Origin: Catonia carolina | Taxonomy: Eukaryota > Arthropoda > Insecta > Hemiptera > Achilidae | Reading direction: 5' to 3' | Assembly: GCA_035578175.1 (NCBI GenBank) | Contig: JAQMRL010000006.1 | Coordinates: forward strand, 70,119,501-70,183,500 | Length of the DNA stretch: 64,000 bases | Part shown: in pieces, positions 11,520 to 22,712 of the stretch | Layout: each line of letters starts with the position of its first letter | How positions within the stretch are numbered: the first letter of the stretch is position 1 | Program-made: the position numbers and the translations under genes | Notes under the pieces: model-generated | The model's database searches: none | Seen by the model: only the letters and a program-made list of their open reading frames with translations | Told to the model about the DNA's origin: nothing

Positions 11520-11685
11520 GTCTGAATGTTAACCTCGCTCCTCGTTTCTCTAGCCAGTGTTTATAATAACAATCGAATAACCTTTTTTTAATTATGAGGA
11601 AATGGTACTAAATGAAAATTAATCTCTTTTTATCTCGAAAATAAGGACAATTATTGACCGTAGCGCTTCAGGAAAATTTTTTTAA

Positions 11686-12607
11686 AAAAATCTGGTGTGA
11701 TACACTCACACAACTTTATCTTGTCAATTTAAATAATGACCAATATAACCTAACATTAGTAATAAAACATTAGAAATAAACACAAACACTATCCTCAAAA
11801 AACATAACCTTATTTTAATCATGAGTGAAAGACGCAAAATGAAAATCGACCTGTTTGTCTTAAAAATACGGGAAATCACTCTTTTACGCTAAACTAGGCT
11901 CTGTAGAGAAAAATGCTTTAAATAAAAGTTGTAGATGTTTTAATTTTCTATAAATTTAATTATATACACTTTTGTCATAAAATGCATACTAAGGCCGAAA
12001 TCTTAAAAAAATAGATTTTTGACACGTTTTTGTGAAACAAAAACAAAATCGCTAATTACCGCTAAAGTAAGCGTTATACAAAAACGTTTTTGAAATAAAA
12101 GTTGTAGACCTTTAAATTCTCTACATTTTTTATTATATACATTTTTGCGCTATAATACATATTAAAGCCGTAATTTAAAAAAAAACACTTTTTTACTTAA
12201 AAACAGCTTTACCAAGAATTTCAGCAAACATGGCGCCTACCCTATCTTGTAGAGAATAAAAAATCGAGTAAACCAGGCGATTTTTAAAAACATCGTAGCA
12301 CCAGTTTTTGAGAAAATGGCAAAAAAGTGAAAAATTACACGAATAAACTACTACTTCCGGTTGACCAATTTTTATGAAATTGTTCGTGTCGGGTCTGGTA
12401 GTGGTATGTAATCTAAGTTTCAAGTTCGTACGATGTTCCGTTCTTGAGATATTTTGTATACACACACACAGACCAATCGCTGAAAACATGTTTTTTTTGG
12501 GTTCAGGGGGTCTGAAAACGTATAGATCCGGTGAAAACTCGATTTCGAAAAATCGACATGAAAACAATACTTTCCTTCCTATAGATTCATATAGGCAAGA
12601 GAAAGTA
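11686..12607 (-). mobile_element. Family A element, copy 4
   Basis: Full-length minus-strand copy from AAAAATCTGGTGTGATACAC to ATATAGGCAAGAGAAAGTA. Its microsatellite is short, only a few CA units near 12462. About 100 bp to the left (near 11582-11670) a weaker family A-like stretch, ATGAAAATTAATCTC, may be an older fragment. Confidence 0.88.
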
Positions 12608-13437
12608 AAAAGTAGTACGTGTTTTTAATTTTCTGTAACTTTAGTTTCACATACTTCTGTCATTAAATGGCCGAAATCTGTGAATTTTATTTTTTAAACT
12701 GAACTTGTCCTACTATGAACACACAACCGAATCTAACATCAGTATTGTTCAAATTAATTTTAATAACAATATTGTAAATTTTTTTGCCCATTCAGGAAAA
12801 GATTAGTTGTTAATAAAAATTGTTCATTAATAAGCTCTGTATTGATTAAATTTAGGAGAGTTATAATTTTCTTTTGCATTGTAACATCAGATTTTTTCAA
12901 TATTAGCCTAGATTCATCAAAAAATTGCCAATTTTGCTGTCGTATTTTTACTACTTTCAAAAATGTTGTGTTGTACAGAAGTTACTCAATTTATTTTATT
13001 TTTATTTTTTATTTGAAGCAAGGAAAGGGGAACGTATGAGAAATTTTTCTTTCATGTCACACTAAAAGGAATTTATTTTTGGGACGTTGTAAATTGGCCA
13101 TACTTTTCTTATTTCTTTTCGCTTTCACTAGCTAAAAAGGACGAAAAAGAAAGGACGTGCTGTTGGTTGGGTTTTTGGGGGGGGGGGCAGTAACGACACC
13201 TAAACTGACAGATGCTTATGTATGTTTTCTATTTCTTAATCCTCTTGAGATATTACGTGCTTTAAAATAAACATGAATGTGCCATAAAATTTAAGGTCGT
13301 TCTCTTAACTGTGGCAGATAAAAATGAGTAATGCATCTGTAGTTTTGCTTTTTCCCCGTATTTCGTTTTATTACACACAATTCTTTAAGAATAACATAGT
13401 ATTCCCATCTTGGAAAATTTCGTTAATTATAATAATA
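12608..13437. other. Unassigned spacer
   Basis: AT-rich, with a poly-G run at about 13176-13187. Short opposed frames at 12760-13039 show no motif. Confidence 0.5.
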
Positions 13438-14349
13438 CAGTAGATTCTCAAAAATCCGGATCGCGCTAGTCCGGACTCCGGATAGTCCGGACGATGATTT
13501 TCTTTTTTACTTTATTTTCTGAAAATTTACAACTTTTAAATTAACAACCAGTAAAAAGTTTTCATGGGATTGGCCCGATGAAAATAGTGGGGAGGCTTTA
13601 TCGGCGAACAAAGACGCTGTTCCTGAATTTAAGACCTTACTTTTTAAAATTCTTGACGAAGAAGGAATTTCCGGTGACCAGCTGTATAATTGCGACGAGA
13701 CTGGTCTGAACTATAAAATGTTGCCCACGAAAACTCTCGCATCCAAAAAAGAAGCTTCAGCCTCGGGCTATAAAAAAAGCAAGGAACGGGTTACGGTGTT
13801 GTCTTGTAGCAATTTGACCGGCAGTCATAAACTTAAGTTAACATTAATAGGAAAATCAAGAAAACCCAGAGCTTTTAAAAATTTAAAGAAAGACGATGTG
13901 TTGCCACTTTGGTATACAAACCAACAAAAAGCATGGATGAATTCTACAATTTTTAAGACTTGGTTTTTTAATGAATTTGTACCTACTATAATTACTCTAT
14001 AATTGAGACATATATGACACATTTTGTTACATGTTTGAAATCCGTAACTTGCAAATCTTACGAAGAGTGCAATCGAATCTTATTACGGTACAGTAGCGTT
14101 AAGTTTAGTCAATGTTTGTGCTTCGTATATTGAATAATTACAGTACCAGTAGCCTACTGTAATTTATTAGACCTACAGTGTTTTAAAGTTTTTTCAGAAG
14201 CTCATTCTTATATTAGCAGATAAACGTTAATGCTTAGTGTCATAATTATTCGCCATAAAGACGAAATTGCCAACCTCCGGGAAATCCGGATTTTTCGAAA
14301 TCCGGACCGGCCGTCCGCCACATTAGTCCGGATTTCTGAGAGTCTACTG
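13438..14349 (+). mobile_element. pogo/Tigger-type DNA transposon, internally deleted, copy 2
   Basis: TA at 13436-13437 and 14350-14351. The ends and body are nearly identical to the copy at 9633. It lacks a short duplicated AT-rich segment that copy 1 carries at about 10190-10215, which accounts for most of the length difference (912 against 931 bp). The few substitutions indicate recent amplification of one deletion derivative. Confidence 0.9.
13541..14002 (+). pseudogene. Tigger/Jerky-type transposase fragment, second copy
   Basis: Same content as the fragment in the first pogo element: NCDETGLNYKML, SGYKKSKERVTVL, LIGKSRKPRAFKNL, WYTNQQKAWM, WFFNEFVP. The stop comes earlier, at 14000-14002, because the AT-rich duplication is absent. 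It carries only the first acidic residue of the DDE triad and has no DNA-binding half. The frame is still open, as expected for a young copy and not evidence of selection. Confidence 0.85.
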
Positions 14350-14367
14350 TATAATATTTAAAGTATA

Positions 14368-15000
14368 GGGTGATTCAAAACTATACGGCAATCTCTTAGG
14401 ATCTCATTCTATAGCTAAAAATAAGAAAAAAGTTCATATAAACATATGTCTGAAAACGCTTAGTTAGCGAGTTACGGCTACCGAAAAATTTCACCTAGAA
14501 CTCTGTACCCTCGGTGAAGTAAGGCCGTATAAAAATGTTAAAGGTAGTTACAGAGAGACAAATACGATTGTTTCCTATGTTTTTTAATCTGAAAAATTGA
14601 ATAAAGTTGGTTCCAGAGCTGTAAATGCAATACTTTCAGAGATATCTTACATAAAACACAAGAATTGGTGCAAAAAAATAACACATTTTTGTGTTTAACG
14701 TAAGATTACTTCCATAAATGGTAAATAAAGGTGTATTTTTTTCTAAAATAAATTTGTAGAAAATTTAATTCTGAAAAGATTCATGTGAATTACTCAGGAA
14801 AAAAATGAATAATAGATATTGAAATTTCGCTTTATTTAAAACCAAAACAGACGGACATAAAACGCACATTCTCGGTGAAATTTTTCGCTAGCCGTAACTC
14901 GCTAACTAAGCGTTTTCAGACATATGGTTATATGATTTTTTTTCATTTTTAGCTATAGAATGAGATCCCAAGAGATTGCGTATAGTTTTGAATCACTCTA
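14368..15000. mobile_element. mariner/Tc1-type MITE with ~130-bp terminal inverted repeats
   Basis: Flanked by TA (14366-14367 and 15001-15002). The left end, GGGTGATTCAAAACTATACG, is mirrored on the right by TATAGTTTTGAATCACTCTA. The mirror symmetry extends inward through the block GCTTAGTTAGCGAGTTACGG to about 14500 and from about 14873. It is non-coding. The tips resemble those of the transposase-bearing element at 43895, which starts GGGTGATTCAAAAAGAGCG and is a candidate relative of its mobiliser. Confidence 0.85.
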
Positions 15001-15240
15001 TAGTGTGAAACACTCACACGACTTTCTCTTGCCAATGCAATTAATGAATAGTATAACCGAACATTAGAAATAAACAAAAAACTAACCTAAAACAACAAAA
15101 CCTTGTTTTAATCATGAATGAAAGACGAAAAATAAAAGCTAACCTCAGTTTGTATACGGAAAATCACTCTTTCACGCTAAACTAGGCTCTGTAGAGATTA
15201 ATGCTCTAAATAAAAGTTGTAGATCTCTTAATTTCTTATT
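15001..15240 (-). mobile_element. Family A fragment (3' end)
   Basis: Starts at the stem-loop (GTGTGAAACACTCACACGAC) and runs to GTAGATCTCTTAATTTC, keeping roughly the last quarter of the element. It is cut on the right by unrelated sequence. Confidence 0.8.
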
Positions 15241-15933
15241 CCTATTTCCGAGATGGATCAGAAAGGCTATACGTGGTTTCATTAAACGCGCTAGATTGGC
15301 CACAAATGACCAAGGAAATCATTTTGATTACCATTTTTGTAAGGTATGGATATTAAAATAAAAAATTCAGCAATTAGGCTAATACGTTTTGTGTTTACGA
15401 AGAACGTTTATTAAAAAGATATTGCATTTTCTGTCTTATTTTTCGTATGTGTTGAGTTAATTAAACATAATTTTTTTAAACTTTGCGTTTGTTTATGATT
15501 GGCCTATTTTTCATAATTCTCTTCAGAATTAAAATCTCTACAAGTTTTGCTAAATAAATTACACATTTATTAGTCATTTAACACAGTTATTGTTCTTCAA
15601 ACCTAAAAAACCGTATTTTTATGCACATATTTGTTCGGTTTTCATTGGATATTACAAAAACTACTGGAGGTATGGTCTGGAACTTATTTTATTCAATTTT
15701 TCGGGTAGAAATACATAAGAAACCATCAAATCTACTCATAAAATTGGGTTCGTAGACCTCTAGGATGACTTTATTTAGGCATATAATCTAAACCCAGGGC
15801 GAAATCTTTCGCTAGTCGTAACTCGCTAACGAAGCGTTTCCGGACCCATGTTTATTATAAACTTTTTTCATTATTTCGATGAGAGGAAATTGCCTTAGAA
15901 GTTTGTCGGGTTACTCGTGAGACACCCTGTATA
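15241..15933 (+). mobile_element. Decayed mariner-like element, right end
   Basis: The last ~130 bp (about 15798-15933) repeat the inner TIR words of the 14368 MITE: TTTCGCTAGTCGTAACTCGC, then CGAAGCGTTTCCGGAC. It ends ACACCCTGTATA, a mariner-type tip next to TA. Near 15247-15310 a frame reads PRWIRKAIRGF, weakly recalling the R-W-I-G-R segment that precedes the last catalytic Asp in some Tc1/mariner transposases. The left end is lost. The coding interpretation is tentative. Confidence 0.45.
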
Positions 15934-15976
15934 CATTGGCAAAGGAATGTCGTGTGGGTGTTTTACACAAGATTTT
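15934..15976 (+). mobile_element. Family A fragment (3' tip), head-to-tail with the next copy
   Basis: CATTGGCAAAGGAATGTCGT, then the stem-loop and CAAGATTTTT, passing with no spacer into the 5' tip of the next family A copy. Confidence 0.8.
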
Positions 15977-16108
15977 TACTTTTTCTAGCCTATATGAATA
16001 CATAGGAAGGAAAGTGTTTTCATGTCGATTTTTCAAATTCGAATTTTCACCGGATCTGCACGTTTTCAGACCCCCTGAACCCAAAAAACATGTCATTAGC
16101 GATTGGTC

Positions 16109-16142
<34 letters not shown>

Positions 16143-16931
16143 TGCGAACAAAATATCTCAAGAACGGAACATCGTACGCACTTCAAACTTGAAACTTAAG
16201 TTACATACCACTACCGGACCCGACACGAACATTTTGATCAAAATCGGTCAACCGAAAGTAGTAGTTTATTCGTGTCATTTTTCACTTTGCGATTTTCTCA
16301 AAAACTGGACCTACGATTTTTTTAAAAATCGCCTGGTTTACTAAAATTTTTATGCTCACAAGATAGGGTAAGCGCCATGTTTATGTTTGCTGAAATCCTT
16401 GGTGAGGCTGTTTTCACGTAAAAACATTGTTTTCTTAAAATTACGGCTTTAATATGCATTTTACCGCAAAAATTTATATAATAAAAGTTGTAGAGAATTT
16501 AAAATCCTACAACTTTTATATCAAACATTTTTTTATATAACGCTTAGTTTAGCGGTAATTAGCGATTTTCTGTTTTTTCTCACGAAAACGTGTGAAAAAT
16601 CGATTTTTTAAAGATTTCGGCCTTAGTATGCATTTCACGACAAAAGTGTATATATTCCAATTTATAGAAAATTAAAAGATGTACAACTTTTATTTATAGA
16701 AATTTTCTTTACAGAGTCTAGTTTAGCGTGAAAGAGTGATTTTCTGTATTTTTAAGCCAAACTGAAGTTGATTTTCATTTTGCGTGATTCACTCATGATT
16801 AAAATAAGGTTATGTTTTTTGAGGTTAGTTTTTGTGTTCATATCTAATATTTTATTACTAATGTTAGGTTACATTGTTAATTATTTGCATTGGCAAGAGA
16901 AAGTCGTGTGAGTGTTTCACATTAGATTTTT
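15977..16931 (+). mobile_element. Family A element, copy 5
   Basis: Full-length plus-strand copy. The GT tract is at 16107-16143. The duplicated blocks start near 16440 and 16614. It ends in GGCAAGAGAAAGTCGTGTG, the stem-loop and TTAGATTTTT. Confidence 0.88.
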
Positions 16932-17458
16932 TTTTTCTTTCTTGGAATCGTTAAATATGTAGTATTACTTACATTTGAACACGGTTAGTCAGTTATTGTT
17001 CATTGGAAGATTAATTGTTCGGTGTTAATACAGACAATGTGTTTCTGTTCTGTATTGTATTATGTTTTGTTATCTTTTAATCCAATTTGTGTAGCCTGAC
17101 TTTAGTATGTAAGCCGACATCCTTTTCATTTATAGTGTATATATATCGATGTATCGATATATGCGAGATGTATGATATACGGGCGGTATCGAATTTAGTA
17201 GATTATATTGCTGTACGTATGTATTATGGTTTCCGATACCCATACGGGTTCATCTATTCAACGAATTTTTTATTTTCATCGAATCAACAATAATACGAGA
17301 AATTTTCACAAAAGTAATTTCTATTTTTATATAAAATATCTATTTGATATTTTATGTTAAAATTAATGAAAGAATCTCGTATGAAATACCTACAAAACTT
17401 TTATTATTTCATTGTAGTAAATAATGAAAAATTTTACCTGTGTTAAATTATTAAAACG
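16932..17458. other. Unassigned spacer
   Basis: AT-rich. A 68-codon frame at 17087-17293 shows no recognisable domain. A small palindromic ATCGATGTATCGAT word occurs near 17146. Confidence 0.5.
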
Positions 17459-17815
17459 AAAAATCTGGTGTGAAATACTCACATAATTTTCTATTTTTTT
17501 GATTAAAAATACTTTTGTCGTAAAATGTATATTAAAACTGAATTCTTAAAAAATCTTTTTTTTAATTTTTATGAAAAGAAAACCAGAAAATTAATAATTA
17601 TCGTTAAAGTCAGCGTTATACAAAAAATGTTTGTATTAAAAGTTGTAGAATTTTAAATTCTCTACAATTTTTACTATTTAGCTACATTTTTGTGCTAAAA
17701 TGGATATTAAAGCCACAATCTTAAAAGAATAATTTTTTACGAGAAAACAGCATCCCCAAGAATTTCGGCAGAGATGGCGCTTATCGTATCTTGTAGAGCA
17801 TAAAAAATACGTCAG
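17459..17815 (-). mobile_element. Family A element, internally deleted copy
   Basis: Has the 3' tip (AAAAATCTGGTGTGAAATAC). The segment that normally separates it from the duplicated blocks is missing, and the match stops at TCTTGTAGAGCATAAAAAAT. The 5' third is absent. Confidence 0.75.
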
Positions 17816-17858
17816 AGGATGGTCTCTAAAGAAATATATTCCGTAATTGTGTAATTTT

Positions 17859-18758
17859 TACTTTCTCTTGCCTATATGAATATATAGGAAGGAAAGTATT
17901 GTTTTCATGTCGATTTTTAGAAATCGAGGTTTCACCGGATCTATACGTTTTCAGACCCCCTGAACCCAAAAAACATGTTTTTAGCGATTGTTCTCTGTGT
18001 GTGTATGAACAGAATATCTTAAGAACAGAACATCGTACAAACTTGAAACTTAGAACTTAAATTACATACTCGACACGAACATTTTCATCAAAATCGGTCA
18101 ACCGGAAGTAGTAGTTTATTCGTATAATTTTTCACTTTTTTGCGATTTTCTCAAAAACTGGTCCTACGATTTTATTTAAATCGCCTGGTTTACTCAATTT
18201 TTTATTCTCTTTAAGATAGGGTAGGCGCCATGTTTGCTGAAATTCTTGGTGAGGCTGTTTTCACGTAAAGAAATAGTTTTTTTGAAGATTACGGCTCCAT
18301 TATAAATTTTAGCCCAAAAACTTATATAATAAAAGTTGTAGAGAATCTTGAAACCTACAACTTTTATTTCAAACATTTTTTTGTATAACGCTTAGTTTAG
18401 CAGTAATTAACGATTTTCCGTTTTTTTCTCACGAAAACGTGTGAAAAATCTATTTTTTTAAGATTTCGGCCTTAGTATGCATTTTACGACAAAAGTTTAT
18501 GTAAAAATTTTTATAGGAAATAAAAATATCTACAACTTTTATTTAAAGCATTTTTTTCCTAGTTTAGTGTGAAAGAGTGATTTTCCGTATTTTTAAGCCA
18601 AACTGAGGTCGATTTTAATTTTGGGTCTTTCACTCATGAGTAAAATTAGGTTATATTTATCGAGGATAGTTTTTTGTTTTTATTACTATTGTTAGGTTTA
18701 TTGTTAATTATTTGCATTGGCAAGAGAAAGTTGTGTGAGTGTTTCACACCAAATTTTT
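17859..18758 (+). mobile_element. Family A element, copy 6
   Basis: Full-length. The GT tract is short (17995-18005). The duplicated blocks are at 18289 and 18463. It ends with GGCAAGAGAAAGTTGTGTGA, the stem-loop and CAAATTTTT. Confidence 0.88.
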
Positions 18759-18864
18759 AGTTTTGTGATGAGTTGACAATGTGATGAAGCCACGAAAGTA
18801 CTTCTCAATTGGTAGTCGTTGCTACTTATCTGTGATTCCTTAATAATTTTATTTATAATTAAAT

Positions 18865-20049
18865 TAAATAACTAAATTATAAAGGACGTTCTAACGGGGA
18901 CTTTCTCCAAGGTCAAACTAAGACAGGAAATCTCAAAACCATTCAAGATTAAAACGGGAGTGAGACAGGGTGACGGACTCTCCCCTATACTCTTCAACTG
19001 CGTGCTGGAACAAATAGTTAGGGACTGGAGAAAGCGGATGCCGGAGGCGGCAATAGAGCCAATATATCTAGGATATAAGAAACAGGGACTCACAATAGAT
19101 TGCCTGGCTTTCGCGGACGACTTCGCCATAATAACAGACACTCTGGAGGAGGCAGCACAGGCGGTTAACCTACTGGAGTAAGTGGCCAACACAGTGGGTT
19201 TATATATATCGGCAGAGAAAACAAAGTTCATAACAAGCCACAAAACACAAGAGGACATCGAGACTAACATAGGAACATTGCAACAGGTCGAATCGTTTAA
19301 GTATCTGGAAGAACATATCCACACAAGCGGTCTGGATAAGCCCGGGATAGAGGAAAGAATACGGAAAATGTGGAACGCATTTAGGACAACACGAGGCGTA
19401 TACAGCAAGAAGTGCATCTCCAAAAATGCTAAGAAGCGACACTATCACACGGCAATCCAACCCGAAGCACTGTACGCCAGTGAAACGCTGCTTCTCAATA
19501 GGGACCTCAGGAAGATTGAGGGATTAGACAGGAAGATAATACGGAAGATAATGGGGGGGGGGGGGCAGGATGACCACGGAGGGATGGAGACTGCAGCACA
19601 ACCAAGACGTGTATAAATTCTCAGAGAGCATCGTCTCACGGATGAGGAAGCGCATACTGGCATTCTTTGGGCATCTCAGCAGGATGAGTAACAATAGATT
19701 GGTCAAACAGGTATTCGACTTTGTAAACCGGGGAAAGAAGAACTACACATGGGCCAAAGAAACTAAACTGGATCTGGAACAGATAGGATTAACACCGCGG
19801 GACGCACAGGACAGAAAGCACTATAGAGCAGTGATAAGGGAATCTGGGGCGATCGAGAGCAGGAGGATGCGCCGGGGCAATGGCGGCGAATGGTCAGAGG
19901 AGAGGAAACAGCAACAAAGCGCGAGAAAAAAGGCATTATGGGTCGAACGCAAGGGAAGCTGGCAAGTACAGTAGGCCAGAGGAACAACTTGGTAACGTGA
20001 TCCATAGCAGGTCAATTCGTGAACAAAAAAAAATAACTAAATTTATAAA
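18865..20049 (+). mobile_element. 5'-truncated LINE with poly(A) and target-site duplication
   Basis: The sequence TAAATAACTAAATTATAAA ends at 18883 and an almost identical one recurs at 20031-20049 after an A-run. Between them lies a LINE ORF2 fragment that begins in mid-domain. A long target-site duplication, an A-rich 3' end and a missing 5' end are the standard outcome of target-primed reverse transcription. The flanks join into an older family A fragment that continues at about 20050. Confidence 0.85.
18884..19976 (+). pseudogene. Non-LTR retrotransposon reverse transcriptase, C-terminal part
   Basis: The frame from 18884 contains KIKTGVRQGDGLSPILFNCV (RT block before the active site), then CLAFADDFAII, whose ADD is the catalytic Asp pair of the F/Y-A-D-D motif. 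Next come SAEKTKFIT and FKYLEEHI (the usual FKYLG block), PEALYASETL and LDRKIIRKIM. A TAA at 19179-19181 interrupts the RT just after the thumb-proximal helix. A poly-G run at 19553-19565 shifts the frame. The continuation reads RMRKRILAFFGHLSRMSNNR, TKLDLEQIGL and GGEWSEERKQQQSARKKALW to 19974. The endonuclease and N-terminal RT are absent. It probably belongs to the same family as the remnants at 361, 25399, 36530 and 37960. The clade is not certain. Confidence 0.88.
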
Positions 20050-20193
20050 ACATTTTTAAAAATTAACTTTTATTCCAAGCGTTTTTCTCTACAGAGCCTA
20101 GTTTAGAGATAAACTGATTTTCATTTTGTGTCGATCATTCATGGATCTACATTGGTAAAATATAGTCATGTGAATGTTTCACAGCAGATTTTC
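20050..20193 (+). mobile_element. Family A fragment, old, split by the LINE
   Basis: Keeps CTCTACAGAGCCTAGTTTAG and a decayed 3' tip (CATTGGTAAAATATAGTCATGTG, TTTCACAGCAGATTTT). The LINE target lies in or immediately before it. Confidence 0.6.
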
Positions 20194-20882
20194 CTGTTGT
20201 GAAGAAATAATGAAGTCGTAATGAATTGATAACGAAATCCATAGAATTTCTGCAGGATTTATTAAGAGATAAGAGAAGAGGAGAAATGTAATATAACAAG
20301 GATTAGGGAAACCACTAACCCGGCAGGAGTTAGAAATGCCCACCACGTTGCACTGATGACATTCCTAGTGCCTCCTCTTTTAACAGTATTAAGATAAGTC
20401 TAATTTCATCCTCAGGTTGAAACGTCAGTTATTTCTCTCACGAATACATGTACACAAAATAACCACTAAACATCCGACTGTTGTTAATTCCTTCTCTATC
20501 TAATAGATACATTGGAAATAATTCAACAGATATTTTAACCAAAAATATTTAGTACACTATATTGTGATCATATAAGGAAGGCATTACCGTTGCCGTTCCT
20601 TGACATTCATTCCATCTTACATAATATCACACAATATCTCTTGTGTACTAAATTGTTTAAATTGTTTCTATTTCAACAAGTCCTTCTTGTTAACTCACAC
20701 CATCTATCTAGTGCAACAATATACAATAGTTAGTCAAGTGTTGAGGTATTTCATATTAGCTCTTTGTTTTCATGAATGCTAAGAATTTATTTGAATTGTA
20801 TTGTAACATTTTTTTGTTACAGGTTCCTTAGGGATCTTTTTATAATAAATTATGAATGAAAATCTTCGGGATTTATAACAAT
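20194..20882. other. Unassigned spacer
   Basis: AT-rich, no recognised motif. A 60-codon frame at 20600 has no supporting evidence. Confidence 0.5.
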
Positions 20883-21100
20883 TATTTATTGTTGTTTAGG
20901 TGATCAGGTGAAAGGGTGGTTTGAACCTTTAGAGCAGTGACTCTCAACCTTTTTTTGCTCTGCGACCCCTTAATAGTAAAAATGAATAAAATTAATATTT
21001 TGCAACCCCCTTCCCCCCCCCCGATAATAATAGCAAGTATTACTATTAATAATTAAATTTTGACTGTAAGTATAAATGTAAAATTTATTTTGATATTATA

Positions 21101-21225
21101 ACGGGTGTGTTTTATTAAGGACGCAATCCTGATTATAAGAAGATAGAATTGGGGGACAGAAAATTTACCGATGTATTACTTCTATCTTCTTATAATCAGG
21201 GTTGCGTCCTTAATAAAACACCCGT
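21101..21225. mobile_element. Family F fold-back element, short copy
   Basis: An almost perfect palindrome. ACGGGTG...TTTTATTAAGGACGCAA on the left is answered by TTGCGTCCTTAATAAAACAC then CCGT on the right, around a core near GGGGGACAGAAAATTTACCG. It is flanked by TATA on both sides. The same ends border the 3.7-kb composite at 59996-63667. Confidence 0.8.
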
Positions 21226-21756
21226 TATAATCAAACTGCACTAATTTGATGTCTTTAAAGAAAATACACACAGTACAAAAATGGAATACAACTATTGCTA
21301 TTATTTTATATTGCTGCGTTTATACTTTTATAGTAGCGACGTGTATGAATATGCATGTATGACCACGTGCACATACGTGAGCAATTTACAAGTTCCAACT
21401 TGATGTGTATGTGCTCTTTGTGATTTAATCTTCTTCTGTAATACTCACTGTGAGAGAATGTTTGAACCAGCATTTGGACGTGAATAAATTTATGTGAAAA
21501 ACAACTGCAACCATCACATTAATAATTAATTAATGTTTAATAATATTAATAATGTTAATATTAATATTATAATTTTTAATATTATGTTTTATTTTATTTT
21601 TATTATAATTATATTTTTAATAGCATAATGTTACAATTATTATTATAATTAATATTACCTAATAATGTTTAATAATATTAATTAATTTCTTTTCTTCACA
21701 AGTAATTAACTTACAGCATGTAAATTTTTATAAGTAAGTTTGTAATATATGATTTT

Positions 21757-22712
21757 TACTTTCTCTTGCCTATATGAATATATAGGAAGGAAAGTAAGTT
21801 ATTGTTTTCATGTCGATTTTTGGAAATCGAGTTTTCACCGGATCTACAAGTTTCCAGACCCCCTGAACACCCAAACAACATGTTTTTAGCAATTGATCTG
21901 TGTGTTGTGTGTGTGTGTGTGTGTGTGTGTGTATACAAAATATCTCAAGAACGGAACATCGTACGAACTTGAAACTTGAAACTTAAATTACATACCACTA
22001 CCCTACCCGACACGAACATTTTCATCAAAATCGGTCAACCGGAAGAAATAGTTTTTTCTTGTAATTTTTCACTTTGTTGCGGTTTTCTCAAAAACTGGTC
22101 CTACGATTTTTTTTTTAAATCGCCTGGATTACTAAATTTTTATGCTCTACAAGATTGGGTAGGTGCCATGTTTGCTGAAATTCTTGGTGAGGCTGTTTTC
22201 ACGTAAAATAATTGTTTTTTTTAAGATTACGGCTTTAATATGCATTTTAGCGCAAACATTTATATATTAAAAAATGTAGAGAATTAAAATTCTACAACTT
22301 TTATTTTAAAATTTTTTTGTATAAAGCTTTGTTCAGCGATATTTAGCGATTTTCTGTTTTTTTCTCACGAAATCGTGTGAAAAATCGATGTTTTAAAGAT
22401 TTCAGCCTTATTATGCATTTTACGACAAAAAAAGTATAAACAAATTAATAGGAAATAAAAGATCTACAACGTTTTTTTAAAGCATTTTTCTCTACAGAGC
22501 CAAGTTTAGCGTGAAATAGTGATTTTCATTATTTTTAAGCTAAACTGAGGTTGATTTTACTTTACGTTTTTCACTCATGATTAAAATAAGATTATGTTTT
22601 TTGAGGTTAGGTTTTTGTTTGTTTCTAATGTTTTATTAATAATGTTTGGTTATATTGTTCATTATTTGCATTGGCTAGAGAATGTTGTGTGAGAGTTTCA
22701 CACCAGATTTTT
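21757..22712 (+). mobile_element. Family A element, copy 7 (inside the hAT MITE)
   Basis: Full-length, with the GT tract at 21898-21931. It carries several unique changes, among them GGCTAGAGAATGTTGTGTG at the subterminal repeat. It is younger than the hAT element that contains it. Confidence 0.88.

Noticed and set aside
18872..19423. 183-codon minus-strand frame
   Set aside because: Shadow of the reverse-transcriptase sequence on the plus strand, which carries the recognisable FADD and GVRQGDGLSP motifs.
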